In this document: positions 8,752-16,362 of the stretch, one piece after another
Position numbering within the stretch: the stretch's first letter is position 1
How the letters are laid out: each line of letters begins with the position of its first letter
Program-made: the position numbers and the translations under genes
Origin: Christensenella sp. UBA2853
GTDB taxonomy: Bacteria; Bacillota; Clostridia; Christensenellales; Aristaeellaceae
Assembly: GCA_002350845.1 (NCBI GenBank)
Contig: DEFL01000071.1
Coordinates: 1-28,547, forward strand
Direction: 5' to 3'
DNA: 28,547 bases
The notes under the pieces: generated by a model
Seen by the model: only the letters and a program-made list of their open reading frames with translations
What the model was told of the DNA's origin: nothing
Database searches by the model: none

Positions 8752-8817
8752 GGGTATATCCTCCCGAAATGAATTTTGCCTGTGCGGCATTGCGCCGTAT
8801 GTCATTTGTCATATGGA

Positions 8818-8846
8818 AATGTACGCCTGATTTCATGAATTGTCAA
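8818..8846 (-). promoter_or_regulatory. Strong putative promoter with possible operator in spacer
   Basis: On the minus strand a perfect TTGACA (8846-8841), a 17-base spacer and TACATT (8823-8818) precede the small secreted protein gene. The spacer includes the sequence CCTGATTTCATGAA (read on the plus strand at 8826-8839), which recurs in the 47-bp repeat near 25.5 kb. Confidence 0.7.
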
Positions 8847-8870
8847 CACAGAGATACGCAGGACACTGCA

Positions 8871-9815
8871 TCAGAGATATCCCAGTGTGCGCATAAGATA
8901 AATCCAGAACGTCATCGTAAAGGATGAAAGCAGGGTGGTCAGCATCACCGCGGTCTGGGTCAGTGTTCCCTCATGCCCCATGTTTTTGGCCATAATATAG
9001 CCGGCCACCGTGGTCGCCGAGCCCAGCATCACCATCACCGCAATCAGCTTTTCCCTCCGGAATCCAAGGGCCACAGCGGCCGGGAGAAACAGCACGGCAA
9101 AGACCACCAGTTTCAGCACCGAGGCCAGGATCGCAGAACCGGCACGGGATCGGACACTTTTGAACTCAACCTGCGCGCCCATGGCCATCAGTCCCAGCGG
9201 CGTCGCAGTTTTTCCGATATCGCTCAGGGCTTTAGAAACAATATGCGGCATGGAAAACGGAAGCAGGGATGCGATGCAGCCAAAGACAATCCCCAGAATG
9301 ATCGGGTTGGTCACAACCCCTTTCAGGACCCTGACGAACTGCCCCTTCTGCATTTTGCCGCCGCCCGGTTTGAGAAAAGACAGGATCAGGACCGCCGCGA
9401 TATTGTAGATCGGCACCGATCCAACCATCATCAGAGAGCCCATCGAGGCTTCCCCGTACAGGTTTTCCATATAGGCCATGCCGAGAAGAGACGCAGATGA
9501 ACGGTAGCTTGCCTGCACAAACTCTCCCCGAACCTCTTCCTTCACCGTCAGGCGCGCGATGAGCAGGGCGAGAAGAATACTCAGAACCGTCGCGCCGGCG
9601 CAGAACAGGACAAACCAGGTATCCCATACACTGAGGATCTCCACACCGGAGAGCTGAACAAACAGACTGACCGGGAGAGCAATCCGAAACACAAAGGCAT
9701 TCGCGCCTCTGGTAAACGCCTCGGAAAAAAGCCCCATGCGCCGGAACAGCATGCCTGCGATCATCAGCAGAAAAACCGGCATGGTCGCCTCGAGCGAATA
9801 CACCAGGTTCTCCAT
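8871..9815 (-). CDS. AEC-family (auxin efflux carrier-type) transporter
   Basis: A 314-residue membrane protein, the usual length for bacterial AEC permeases. The ATG at 9815 follows CAGGAGGGG; longer readings upstream lack this site. It has about ten hydrophobic helices in two halves. Family-like features include the start 'LEATMPVFLLMIAGMLFRRMG', 'NAFVFRIALPVSLFVQL', 'VVTNPIILGIVFGCIASLLPF' and the end 'TLTQTAVMLTTLLSSFTMTFWIYLMRTLG'. Relatives export or exchange organic acids such as malate and malonate. The substrate is not predictable here. It has its own promoter and is divergent from zapA. Confidence 0.85.
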   Translation of the reverse strand: MENLVYSLEATMPVFLLMIAGMLFRRMGLFSEAFTRGANAFVFRIALPVSLFVQLSGVEILSVWDTWFVLFCAGATVLSILLALLIARLTVKEEVRGEFVQASYRSSASLLGMAYMENLYGEASMGSLMMVGSVPIYNIAAVLILSFLKPGGGKMQKGQFVRVLKGVVTNPIILGIVFGCIASLLPFSMPHIVSKALSDIGKTATPLGLMAMGAQVEFKSVRSRAGSAILASVLKLVVFAVLFLPAAVALGFRREKLIAVMVMLGSATTVAGYIMAKNMGHEGTLTQTAVMLTTLLSSFTMTFWIYLMRTLGYL

Positions 9816-9862
9816 ACGCTTTCCCCTCCTGTCCTCTTCGGGCTTTTCGACATTTCCCGGGA

Positions 9863-9891
9863 AGTATAGCGTTTTCCCCTTCTCTTCGCAA
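9863..9891 (-). promoter_or_regulatory. Putative sigma-A promoter of the AEC transporter
   Basis: On the minus strand TTGCGA (9891-9886), a 17-base spacer and TATACT (9868-9863) lie about 48 bases before the start at 9815. Confidence 0.6.
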
Positions 9892-9960
9892 CCTTGTCCG
9901 TGCGCCTGTCCACCCCCTGCCTTTTCTGTCTGCAGGAAAACGGGAAGCGAGGGAGAAATG

Positions 9961-10110
9961 TATAAGGAACCGCTTCTGATCCCGGAAGCGGACCGGATGT
10001 GCCGCAGTCCTGACAGCAGAGAGTGCGGCCCGTGCAGACGCCGGCCGTCTGCATGCCTTTCCATGCCCGGATTTCTGCTGTCTGAAATTCATGCGAAATG
10101 AGGCAGCATC
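9961..10110 (+). other. Structured leader region upstream of zapA
   Basis: The roughly 150 bases before zapA contain no credible gene but three successive hairpins. CCGCTTC pairs with GAAGCGG (about 9971-9992). GCCGCA pairs with TGCGGC (about 10001-10029). TGCAGACG pairs with CGTCTGCA (about 10033-10053). A TATAAG at 9961 could be a -10 element but no good -35 is seen. It could be a structured 5' leader or a small RNA. No known class is recognised. Confidence 0.3.
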
Positions 10111-10437
10111 TTGGAAAAGCGGAATGTAACCATCTTTGTGGCAGGCAAGCCCTGTTCCTTTACAACGACCGATTCGGAGGAATATATCCGCCGTCTGGAA
10201 GCTGCTGCCAATGATGTTGTCAAGAAAACAGCCCAGGCGACACACCGGAGCCTCCAGTCCAGCACACTGCTCTCCGTGGTCACCCTCGCCGATCAGATTC
10301 TGCGCGCTCAGGATGCTGAAAAGGAAGCAGCCCAGGAGCCAGAGAAAACCAAAAAGAAAACGCCCCGCCCCCGCAAAAAAGACGCAGCTGATGCTTCCGA
10401 TCAGATGACGATCTGGGATGTCATGGAAAGCCCGTAA
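10111..10437 (+). CDS. zapA: Cell division protein ZapA
   Basis: A 108-residue protein. The start is a TTG with GAGG 7 bases upstream. An in-frame TGA lies four codons before it, so no earlier start is possible. Residues about 4-68 match the ZapA family (NVTIFVAGKPCSFTTTDSEEYIRRLEAAANDVV, then a long helix to about 70). ZapA binds FtsZ and bundles its filaments at the division site. The C-terminal third is unusual: a Lys/Glu/Pro-rich linker (about 70-95) ends in the short hydrophobic motif QMTIWDVME, which may be a peptide ligand for a partner. It is probably monocistronic, with a terminator overlapping the stop codon. Confidence 0.85.
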   Translation: MEKRNVTIFVAGKPCSFTTTDSEEYIRRLEAAANDVVKKTAQATHRSLQSSTLLSVVTLADQILRAQDAEKEAAQEPEKTKKKTPRPRKKDAADASDQMTIWDVMESP

Positions 10438-10452
10438 GCCGGGCTTTTTCTT
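10427..10452 (+). terminator. Terminator overlapping the zapA stop codon
   Basis: AAAGCCCG at 10427-10434 pairs with CGGGCTTT at 10440-10447 around a TAAGC loop that contains the stop codon. TTCTTTT follows. Confidence 0.75.
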
Positions 10453-10476
10453 TTGCATTTCCATCATCTCCTGCCG

Positions 10477-10505
10477 TTGACTTTTCCCTTTGCGCTTCCT
10501 ATACT
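10477..10505 (+). promoter_or_regulatory. Putative sigma-A promoter of the GH120 operon
   Basis: TTGACT at 10477-10482, a 17-base spacer and TATACT at 10500-10505 lie about 70 bases before the GH120 start. Confidence 0.7.
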
Positions 10506-10575
10506 GTTGCCAGCATCCCACCCGGCAGAACCCGTCCGGATCCCTTACAGAATTCATACAGCAGGAGGATTTTCC

Positions 10576-12564
10576 ATGATCATTTATGTCAATGCCGCAG
10601 CCGGTCTTGACGGCAACGGAAGCAAAGAAAGACCTTTCCGCAGGATCAACGAAGCCGCCCGCATCGCCATGCCCGGCGATACCGTCACGGTTGCACCCGG
10701 CATCTACCGCGAATATGTCAATCCCATTCATGCCGGCACGCCGGAAAACCGCATCACCTACAAGAGTGAAGTGCCGCTCGGCGCCGTCATCACCGGTGCC
10801 GAAGAAGTGAAAAACTGGGAACATCTCGACGGCAATGTCTGGCGTGCAAGAATCGACAACAGTGTGTTCGGCTCTTACAATCCTTATACCACCTTCGTCT
10901 ACGGCGACTGGTATTTCGCGGGAAAAACCAAGCATACGGGCTGCGTCTACCTCAATGACCGGATGCTCTATGAGGCCGCCTCCCTCGAGGAGTGCCGCGA
11001 AGGCGCCGTCTATCCCTGCTCCTGGGTGCCGGAGGAATCCGTCTATAAATGGTACAGCAAGCAGGAAGGCGGCTGTACCGTGCTCTACGCCAATTTTCAG
11101 GGTGCTGACCCGAATCAGGAAAAGGTGGAAATCAACGTGCGCCGGGAATGCTTCATGCCGGACAAAACCGGGGTGGGCTATATTACGGTCTCCGGCTTCA
11201 CGGTCTGCAAGGCGGCCACAACCTGGGCACCGCCTGCCGCCTATCAGGACGGCATGATCGGACCGCACTGGTCCCGCGGCTGGATCATTGAGGACTGCGA
11301 AATCTATGCCAGCAAGTGCGCCGGCATTTCCCTGGGCAAGTACCTCGACCCGGACAACGATCACTACTTTACGGTCAAACATGTCAAGAGCCCGACCCAG
11401 ATGGAGCGCGACGCCGTCTGCCGCGGTCAGTACCACGGCTGGACCAAGGCCAAGGTCGGCAGCCACATCATCCGCCGCAACAATATTCATCACTGTGAGC
11501 AGGGCGGCATCATCGGCCGCATGGGCGCTGTCTTCAGCATCATTGAGGACAACCATATCCATCACATCAATAACATGATGGAACTGGGTGGGGCCGAGAT
11601 TGCCGGCATCAAGCTGCATGCCGCCATCGACGTCATCATGCGCAGGAATCACATTCATCACTGCACCATGGGCATCTGGACCGACTGGGAAGCCCAGGGC
11701 ACCCGCATCACCCAGAACCTGCTGCATGACAACCAGAAGCCGGCATTCGCCAAAAGCCTCAAGGGCGGCATGATGAGCCAGGACATCTTTGTCGAAGTCG
11801 GCCACGGCCCCACACTCATCGATCACAATATTCTTCTTTCCGAAGCCACCCTGCGTCTGGCCACCCAGGGCGTGGCCATGGTGCACAACCTGATCTGCGG
11901 CGCACTCACCTGCGTCGGCGGCGGCACCGGTCCGCGCTATACGCCCTATCATATGCCGCACTGCACGGAAGTCATGGGCTTCATGACCATCCTGCACGGC
12001 GATGACCGTTTCTACAACAATATCTTTGTCCAGAAATGGCCGGCCGAGGATGTCACGGTCATGAGCGACAGCGAGGAAAACAAGTCCTTCTCTGAAAACC
12101 GCGAGGTCGGCACGCATGTCATGAATGACTATCCGACCTATGACGAATGGATTGCCCAGTTCGATATGGATACGGATGTTCCGAACATGGCCAAGCTGGC
12201 CCCTGCGCATGAAGGCAAACTGCCCGTATGGGTAGACGGAAACGCCTATTTCGCCGGCGCGAAAGCCTGCGTCCATGAGACCAGAAACCTCGTCGACGAC
12301 AAGAGCGAAGTTTACGTTGAGCTCGAAGAAAAAGACGGACATCCTGTGCTCCGCACCAATGTCTATGATCTGCTCGGCTCCTTCCGTGCGTCCATGATTT
12401 CTTCCGACACGCTGGGCCGCGCCTTTGAGCCGGAAGAGCGCTATGAACAGCCCGACGGCACCGATATTGTCTTTAATTCCGACTATTTCGGTGCACATCG
12501 CGGCATCGACGTCCTTCCCGGTCCGTTTGCCTGCGGAAAAGACGCAGACAAGCCGCTCTGGTGA
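10576..12564 (+). CDS. GH120 beta-xylosidase (right-handed beta-helix fold)
   Basis: A 662-residue protein starting after GCAGGAGG. It closely follows my recollection of Thermoanaerobacterium saccharolyticum XylC, the founding GH120 beta-xylosidase. Matching segments are GDTVTVAPGIYREYV, ITYKSEV, the ANFQGADPNQEKVEINVRR region, WAPPAAYQDGMIGPHWSRGWIIE, EIAGIKLHAAIDV and DWEAQGTR. The XylC nucleophile and acid/base (Asp382, Glu405) correspond to D370 in WTDWEAQG and E407 in IFVEVGHGP. Many HIHH-type turns fit a parallel beta-helix. The loop between the two catalytic residues is about 14 residues longer than I recall for XylC. There is no signal peptide, so it should hydrolyse imported xylo-oligosaccharides in the cytoplasm. 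It forms an operon with the next oxidoreductase gene. Confidence 0.88.
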   Translation: MIIYVNAAAGLDGNGSKERPFRRINEAARIAMPGDTVTVAPGIYREYVNPIHAGTPENRITYKSEVPLGAVITGAEEVKNWEHLDGNVWRARIDNSVFGSYNPYTTFVYGDWYFAGKTKHTGCVYLNDRMLYEAASLEECREGAVYPCSWVPEESVYKWYSKQEGGCTVLYANFQGADPNQEKVEINVRRECFMPDKTGVGYITVSGFTVCKAATTWAPPAAYQDGMIGPHWSRGWIIEDCEIYASKCAGISLGKYLDPDNDHYFTVKHVKSPTQMERDAVCRGQYHGWTKAKVGSHIIRRNNIHHCEQGGIIGRMGAVFSIIEDNHIHHINNMMELGGAEIAGIKLHAAIDVIMRRNHIHHCTMGIWTDWEAQGTRITQNLLHDNQKPAFAKSLKGGMMSQDIFVEVGHGPTLIDHNILLSEATLRLATQGVAMVHNLICGALTCVGGGTGPRYTPYHMPHCTEVMGFMTILHGDDRFYNNIFVQKWPAEDVTVMSDSEENKSFSENREVGTHVMNDYPTYDEWIAQFDMDTDVPNMAKLAPAHEGKLPVWVDGNAYFAGAKACVHETRNLVDDKSEVYVELEEKDGHPVLRTNVYDLLGSFRASMISSDTLGRAFEPEERYEQPDGTDIVFNSDYFGAHRGIDVLPGPFACGKDADKPLW

Positions 12565-12579
12565 GCAGGGAGGTTCTCT

Positions 12580-13629
12580 ATGCCCCGTCTTTCCTTTCTC
12601 ATTGTCGGGTCCGGGTATCGCGCCGAATACTTCGTGCGCATTGTCCTGACCCATCCGGATCTGTTCGCCTGCACGGTGCTGTGCCGCTCGGAGGGAAAGG
12701 CAGCGCATATGCGGTCTCTGGGTGTGCCCGCCGTCACGTCGGAAGCGGAAGCCCTGGAAACGCATCCTGAGGCCGCTGTCATCGCTGTGGACCGGGATCA
12801 TATGGCCTCGGTCGCCCTTCACTGGGCCGCCCTGGGCATTCCGGTCATCACGGAGACGCCGGCCTGCGCTTCGATGGACGAACTCTGTGCGCTCTGGGAA
12901 ATGCATCAGAGCGGCGCGCGCATTGTCTGCTGTGAACAGTATATCCGCCATCCCCTCCTGATCGCCGGGATGCAGGCGGTCGAGGAAGGATGCATCGGAG
13001 AGACGCAGTCCGCATACCTCTCCCTGGTCCATGACTATCATGCGGCCTCCGTTCTCCGGCACATGCTGAAGACAGGCCATGAGCACTATGTCATGCAGGG
13101 GTTCTCCGTCACCTCGCCGGTCCTTGAATCCGACTCCCGGTACGGCGCTGTCTATGACGGGAGCGAGAAGGACCAGTCCCGGAAAACGCTCCTGGTGCGC
13201 TATGCCTCCGGCAAAACCGCGATCTATGACTTTGCCCCGGTGCAGTACCGCACCTTTCTGTACTCCCGCCATCTGACGCTGCGCGGCAGCCGCGGCGAAT
13301 GGACCGACCGCATGCTCCTGCAGGCAGGGCCCGGAGGAGACTTCCGTAAGACGCTCCTGATGCCCGCCCTCCCGGAGAAATACCGCTGTCTGGACACCCA
13401 GTCGCTGCGTGAACTCCGCAAGACGTGGACCCCCGAACTCTTCCTGGATACGCTCTGGGATGAATACGCGATTGCGACCTTCCTTCTGGATATGAAAGAT
13501 TATCTGGAGGGCGGACAGGAACCCTATCCGCTCTGGGAAGCCCTGGACGATGCCTATTTCTGGCTGCTCTCCGAAAACCTGGGCGATACTCCCGTTTCGT
13601 CCGGCCCCGTGCCGTGGGGTCCGGACTGA
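12580..13629 (+). CDS. Gfo/Idh/MocA-family oxidoreductase lacking the catalytic lysine
   Basis: A 349-residue protein beginning 15 bases after the GH120 stop, with GGGAGG before its ATG. The N-terminal Rossmann fold is shown by LIVGSGYRAEYFVRIV (GxGxxA/R type). The expected EKP motif reads E92-T93-P94 (VITETPACASM), so the usual lysine that assists hydride transfer is missing. The second half has the family's C-terminal alpha/beta sheet (CIGETQSAYLSLVHDYH, then LVRYASGKTAIYDF). Members oxidise or reduce sugars, inositols or amino acids with NAD(P). Here it may handle a xyloside-related sugar, or have lost classical activity. It is co-transcribed with the beta-xylosidase and followed by a strong terminator. 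Confidence 0.8.
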   Translation: MPRLSFLIVGSGYRAEYFVRIVLTHPDLFACTVLCRSEGKAAHMRSLGVPAVTSEAEALETHPEAAVIAVDRDHMASVALHWAALGIPVITETPACASMDELCALWEMHQSGARIVCCEQYIRHPLLIAGMQAVEEGCIGETQSAYLSLVHDYHAASVLRHMLKTGHEHYVMQGFSVTSPVLESDSRYGAVYDGSEKDQSRKTLLVRYASGKTAIYDFAPVQYRTFLYSRHLTLRGSRGEWTDRMLLQAGPGGDFRKTLLMPALPEKYRCLDTQSLRELRKTWTPELFLDTLWDEYAIATFLLDMKDYLEGGQEPYPLWEALDDAYFWLLSENLGDTPVSSGPVPWGPD

Positions 13630-13642
13630 TCCCCGAAAGACG

Positions 13643-13683
13643 AAAAAGCAGATTCCGATAAACAGCCGGAATCTGCTTTTTCT
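13643..13683 (+). terminator. Strong terminator after the GH120 operon
   Basis: AAAAAGCAGATTCCG at 13643-13657 pairs perfectly over 15 bp with 13667-13681 around a 9-base loop, with flanking A and T runs. Confidence 0.9.
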
Positions 13684-13719
13684 GTCTCTTCTGATCTGTT
13701 CCGTGTCTCCTGATACACC

Positions 13720-13747
13720 TTGACAAGCGTCAAAATGATTATACAAT
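13720..13747 (+). promoter_or_regulatory. Strong putative promoter with inverted repeat over -35
   Basis: A perfect TTGACA at 13720-13725, a 16-base spacer and TACAAT at 13742-13747 precede the flavoprotein gene. TTGAC-AAGC-GTCAA (13720-13733) is an inverted repeat covering the -35, a possible repressor site. Confidence 0.7.
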
Positions 13748-13792
13748 AATGCCGGTTAGACATATTTACTCATTCAAACAGGAGGTATTCTT

Positions 13793-16288
13793 ATGAAAAG
13801 ACTTCTGTCCCTTCTGCTCGCCTGCATGATGCTGGTCTGTGCAGCATCCTTCGCATCCGCTGAGCAGAGCACGTACACCGGAACCGCCAAAGGTTTCGGC
13901 AGTGACGTGAAGGTCACCGTCACCCTTGACGGCGGCAAAGTGGTCGGCCTGGATGTCGACGACTCCCAGGAAACCTACACGCTCGCCGGTATTGCCCGTG
14001 AGAACACGGTGGACAAGCTCATTGCTGCCATCCTCGATCAGGGCAATATTGACGGCATCGACGCCACCACCGGCGCAACCTTCACCAGTAGTGCTGTGCT
14101 TGAAGTGGTCAAGGCTGCTCTTGAAGGCGGCGTGAATGACGCACCCGTTGCTTTCACTCCCGGCACCTATGAGGCCACCGCGGAAGGCTACAACGGCCCC
14201 TCCACCTTTGCTGTCACCTTCACCGAGAATGCACTGACCGATGTGCAGGTCGTCAGCAGCACTGAAACCGCCCATGTGGGTGATATCGCTTTCGCCCCCA
14301 TGATCGCTGACATGATCGCCGCCAACGGAAGCGGTGTGGATGCCGTCTCCGGCGCCACCTTCTCTTCCCGCGCGCTGCGCGATGCCGTCAATGATGCCGC
14401 TCAGCAGGCCGGCTGCACCAACCTTGACGCCTTCAAGGCCGCCACGGTTGCCCATGACGCCGGTGAGGCTGTCGATGTCACCTATGACGTGGTCATCGTC
14501 GGTGCCGGCGGTGCCGGCATTGCCGCTGCTGCCCAGGCAGCCCAGGACGGCAACACCGTGCTCGTCATTGAAAAGAACGCCGAAGTGGGCGGCAACACCC
14601 TCGTTTCCGGCGGTCAGTATCAGAGCGTCATGCCCTACCTGGTATGGGATGCCAATGATCCCGACGCCACCACCGGCGTCTATGCCTACAACGGCGAAAC
14701 CTACAACAAGGTCAAGTCCGTTCAGGGCTGCATCAACGAGCTCAAGATGATCCTCAACTGGAGCGAGGAGCCCTTTGATGAAGCTTGGTATCAGGACCAT
14801 GAGTTCGTCGCAGGCGATGCCATGGAACTGAGCAAGCACGGCGTGCACGCCGAATACCTGCCTGTTCTTCAGGCGCTCAAGGGCGAAATCAAGGCTTATC
14901 TGGACTGGGCACAGCCCAAGCTGGATGCCGGAACCCCTGAGAATCAGCTGACCCTGTTCTCCACGCTGAACCTGCATATCTTCCAGACCTATTACGGCGG
15001 CCTGCGCCAGAGCGCAGACAAGACCCAGTGGATCTACGGCGATCTGGATCTGGTCAAGCAGTTCATCGAAGGCGGCCAGGGCCTCAAGGAATGGCTCGAA
15101 GCACAGGGCGCTACCTTCCGTGAAGACAGCCAGCCCACCCTCATCGGTGCCCTCTGGTATCGCGAGAATGAATTCATCGGTTCCACCGTTGACCTCGACG
15201 GCGACGGCAACCCCGAAATGGGCCGCTGGGGCTCCTACTTCGCAGCACCCATGAATACCCTGTACAAGGCCAATGAAGCCAACCAGATCATGCTGCGCAC
15301 GACGGCCAATGAGCTGATCGTGGAAGACGGCAAAGTGACCGGTGTCAAGGCAGTCAAGTATGACGGAACCGAAGTCACCGCCCACGCAACCAAGGGCGTC
15401 ATTCTGGCCACCGGCGGTTATGCCGCAAACATCCCCATGGTTCTCTCCGAGAACGTCTACTGGAGTTCCGATTATCTGACCAACGCAACCAAGACCACCA
15501 ACCGTTCTTCCCTGCGCGGCGATGCCATCACCATGGCTCAGGCTGTCGGTGCTGACGTGACCGGTCTCGGTTTCACCCAGCTCATGCCCATCTCCTGGGT
15601 TGACAACGGCAACCTCGCTTTCGGCGGCGGCAACTATGCCTGCTGGATCAATCCCACCACCGGCCATCGCTTCGTCGATGAAGGCTCCGAGCGCGACGTG
15701 CTCTCTCTGGCTGAATTCCGCAACGGCGTGGAAGTCAACGGCACCAAGGGTGTCTTCCTTGAATTCTACAATGCGGAAGAAAAGATCCCCGGCCCGATCC
15801 AGCTCGCTGAAGGCGACTATGAAGGCCGCTACTATCGCCGCACCATCGATCAGCTGCCTGAACTGCTCCAGCACCTGGGCATGGAAGCCGATCCTGCAGT
15901 CATCGTCGAAACCATCAAGGCTTATGACCAGGCAGTGATGGGTCTGGGTGAATTCCCGGATGTCGGCAAGGCCATCGCTTCCCGCTGCATCGGCAACGTG
16001 CAGAAGGATGAAAACGGCAACTATCTGCCCGACACCTATGACCTGGAAGGCACACTGCTGACCATCCGTCTCATGGCTCCCTCCACGCACCACACCATGG
16101 GCGGCCTCAAGGTCGACACTGACCGTCACGTCCTGAATACCGATGGCACCATCATCCCCGGCCTCTATGCGGCTGGCGAGGTCACCGGCGGTATCCACGG
16201 CGGCAACCGTCTGGGCGGCAACGCGATCGTTGAGATCTTTGTCTCCGGCCGCACCGCTGCACAGTCCGTCATGGCTGACAACAAGTAA
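13793..16288 (+). CDS. Exported flavoprotein reductase: two FMN-binding domains plus fumarate-reductase-type FAD domain
   Basis: An 831-residue protein starting after CAGGAGG, with a signal peptide (MKRLLSLLLACMMLVCAASFASA). Two FMN_bind domains follow. Each ends in a flavinylation motif of the D-x-x-[ST]-G-A-T type: T96 in DATTGATFTSS and T189 in DAVSGATFSS. ApbE enzymes attach FMN covalently to this Thr. Residues about 230-831 form a flavocytochrome-c/UrdA-like FAD domain: the dinucleotide motif VIVGAGGAGIAAAA (234-247), VGGNTLVSGG, HHTMGGLKVDTD, and GLYAAGEVTGGIHGGNRLGGNA with the conserved active-site Arg. Family members reduce fumarate, urocanate, cinnamates and similar acceptors outside the membrane. 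The acceptor cannot be told from the sequence, and no ApbE gene is in the window. Its strong promoter and highly regular codon use suggest abundant expression. Confidence 0.9.
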   Translation: MKRLLSLLLACMMLVCAASFASAEQSTYTGTAKGFGSDVKVTVTLDGGKVVGLDVDDSQETYTLAGIARENTVDKLIAAILDQGNIDGIDATTGATFTSSAVLEVVKAALEGGVNDAPVAFTPGTYEATAEGYNGPSTFAVTFTENALTDVQVVSSTETAHVGDIAFAPMIADMIAANGSGVDAVSGATFSSRALRDAVNDAAQQAGCTNLDAFKAATVAHDAGEAVDVTYDVVIVGAGGAGIAAAAQAAQDGNTVLVIEKNAEVGGNTLVSGGQYQSVMPYLVWDANDPDATTGVYAYNGETYNKVKSVQGCINELKMILNWSEEPFDEAWYQDHEFVAGDAMELSKHGVHAEYLPVLQALKGEIKAYLDWAQPKLDAGTPENQLTLFSTLNLHIFQTYYGGLRQSADKTQWIYGDLDLVKQFIEGGQGLKEWLEAQGATFREDSQPTLIGALWYRENEFIGSTVDLDGDGNPEMGRWGSYFAAPMNTLYKANEANQIMLRTTANELIVEDGKVTGVKAVKYDGTEVTAHATKGVILATGGYAANIPMVLSENVYWSSDYLTNATKTTNRSSLRGDAITMAQAVGADVTGLGFTQLMPISWVDNGNLAFGGGNYACWINPTTGHRFVDEGSERDVLSLAEFRNGVEVNGTKGVFLEFYNAEEKIPGPIQLAEGDYEGRYYRRTIDQLPELLQHLGMEADPAVIVETIKAYDQAVMGLGEFPDVGKAIASRCIGNVQKDENGNYLPDTYDLEGTLLTIRLMAPSTHHTMGGLKVDTDRHVLNTDGTIIPGLYAAGEVTGGIHGGNRLGGNAIVEIFVSGRTAAQSVMADNK

Positions 16289-16295
16289 TCCTTCC

Positions 16296-16326
16296 CCGGC
16301 CGCGGCAAAACGCGGCCGGTTTTTTC
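16296..16326 (+). terminator. Terminator of the flavoprotein gene
   Basis: CCGGCCGCG at 16296-16304 pairs with CGCGGCCGG at 16311-16319, followed by seven Ts. Confidence 0.9.
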
Positions 16327-16331
16327 CATAG

Positions 16332-16357
16332 AAAAAAGCGGGCACCCCCGCTTTTTT
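16332..16357. terminator. Second, bidirectional hairpin terminator
   Basis: AAAAAAGCGGG at 16332-16342 pairs with CCCGCTTTTTT at 16347-16357. It ends the minus-strand GH30 transcript and backs up the plus-strand terminator. Confidence 0.85.
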
Positions 16358-16362
16358 CTTGC

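Noticed and set aside
9232..13746. A 1504-codon open frame on the minus strand
   Set aside because: It runs antisense across the GH120, Gfo/Idh and zapA genes and the AEC gene in another frame. Its translation is Gly/Arg/Asp-rich with no family motifs, a shadow caused by GC-rich codon bias.
13766..16345. An 859-codon minus-strand frame opposite the flavoprotein
   Set aside because: It mirrors a gene with clear FMN and FAD motifs, signal peptide, promoter and terminator. The antisense frame has no start signals or domains.
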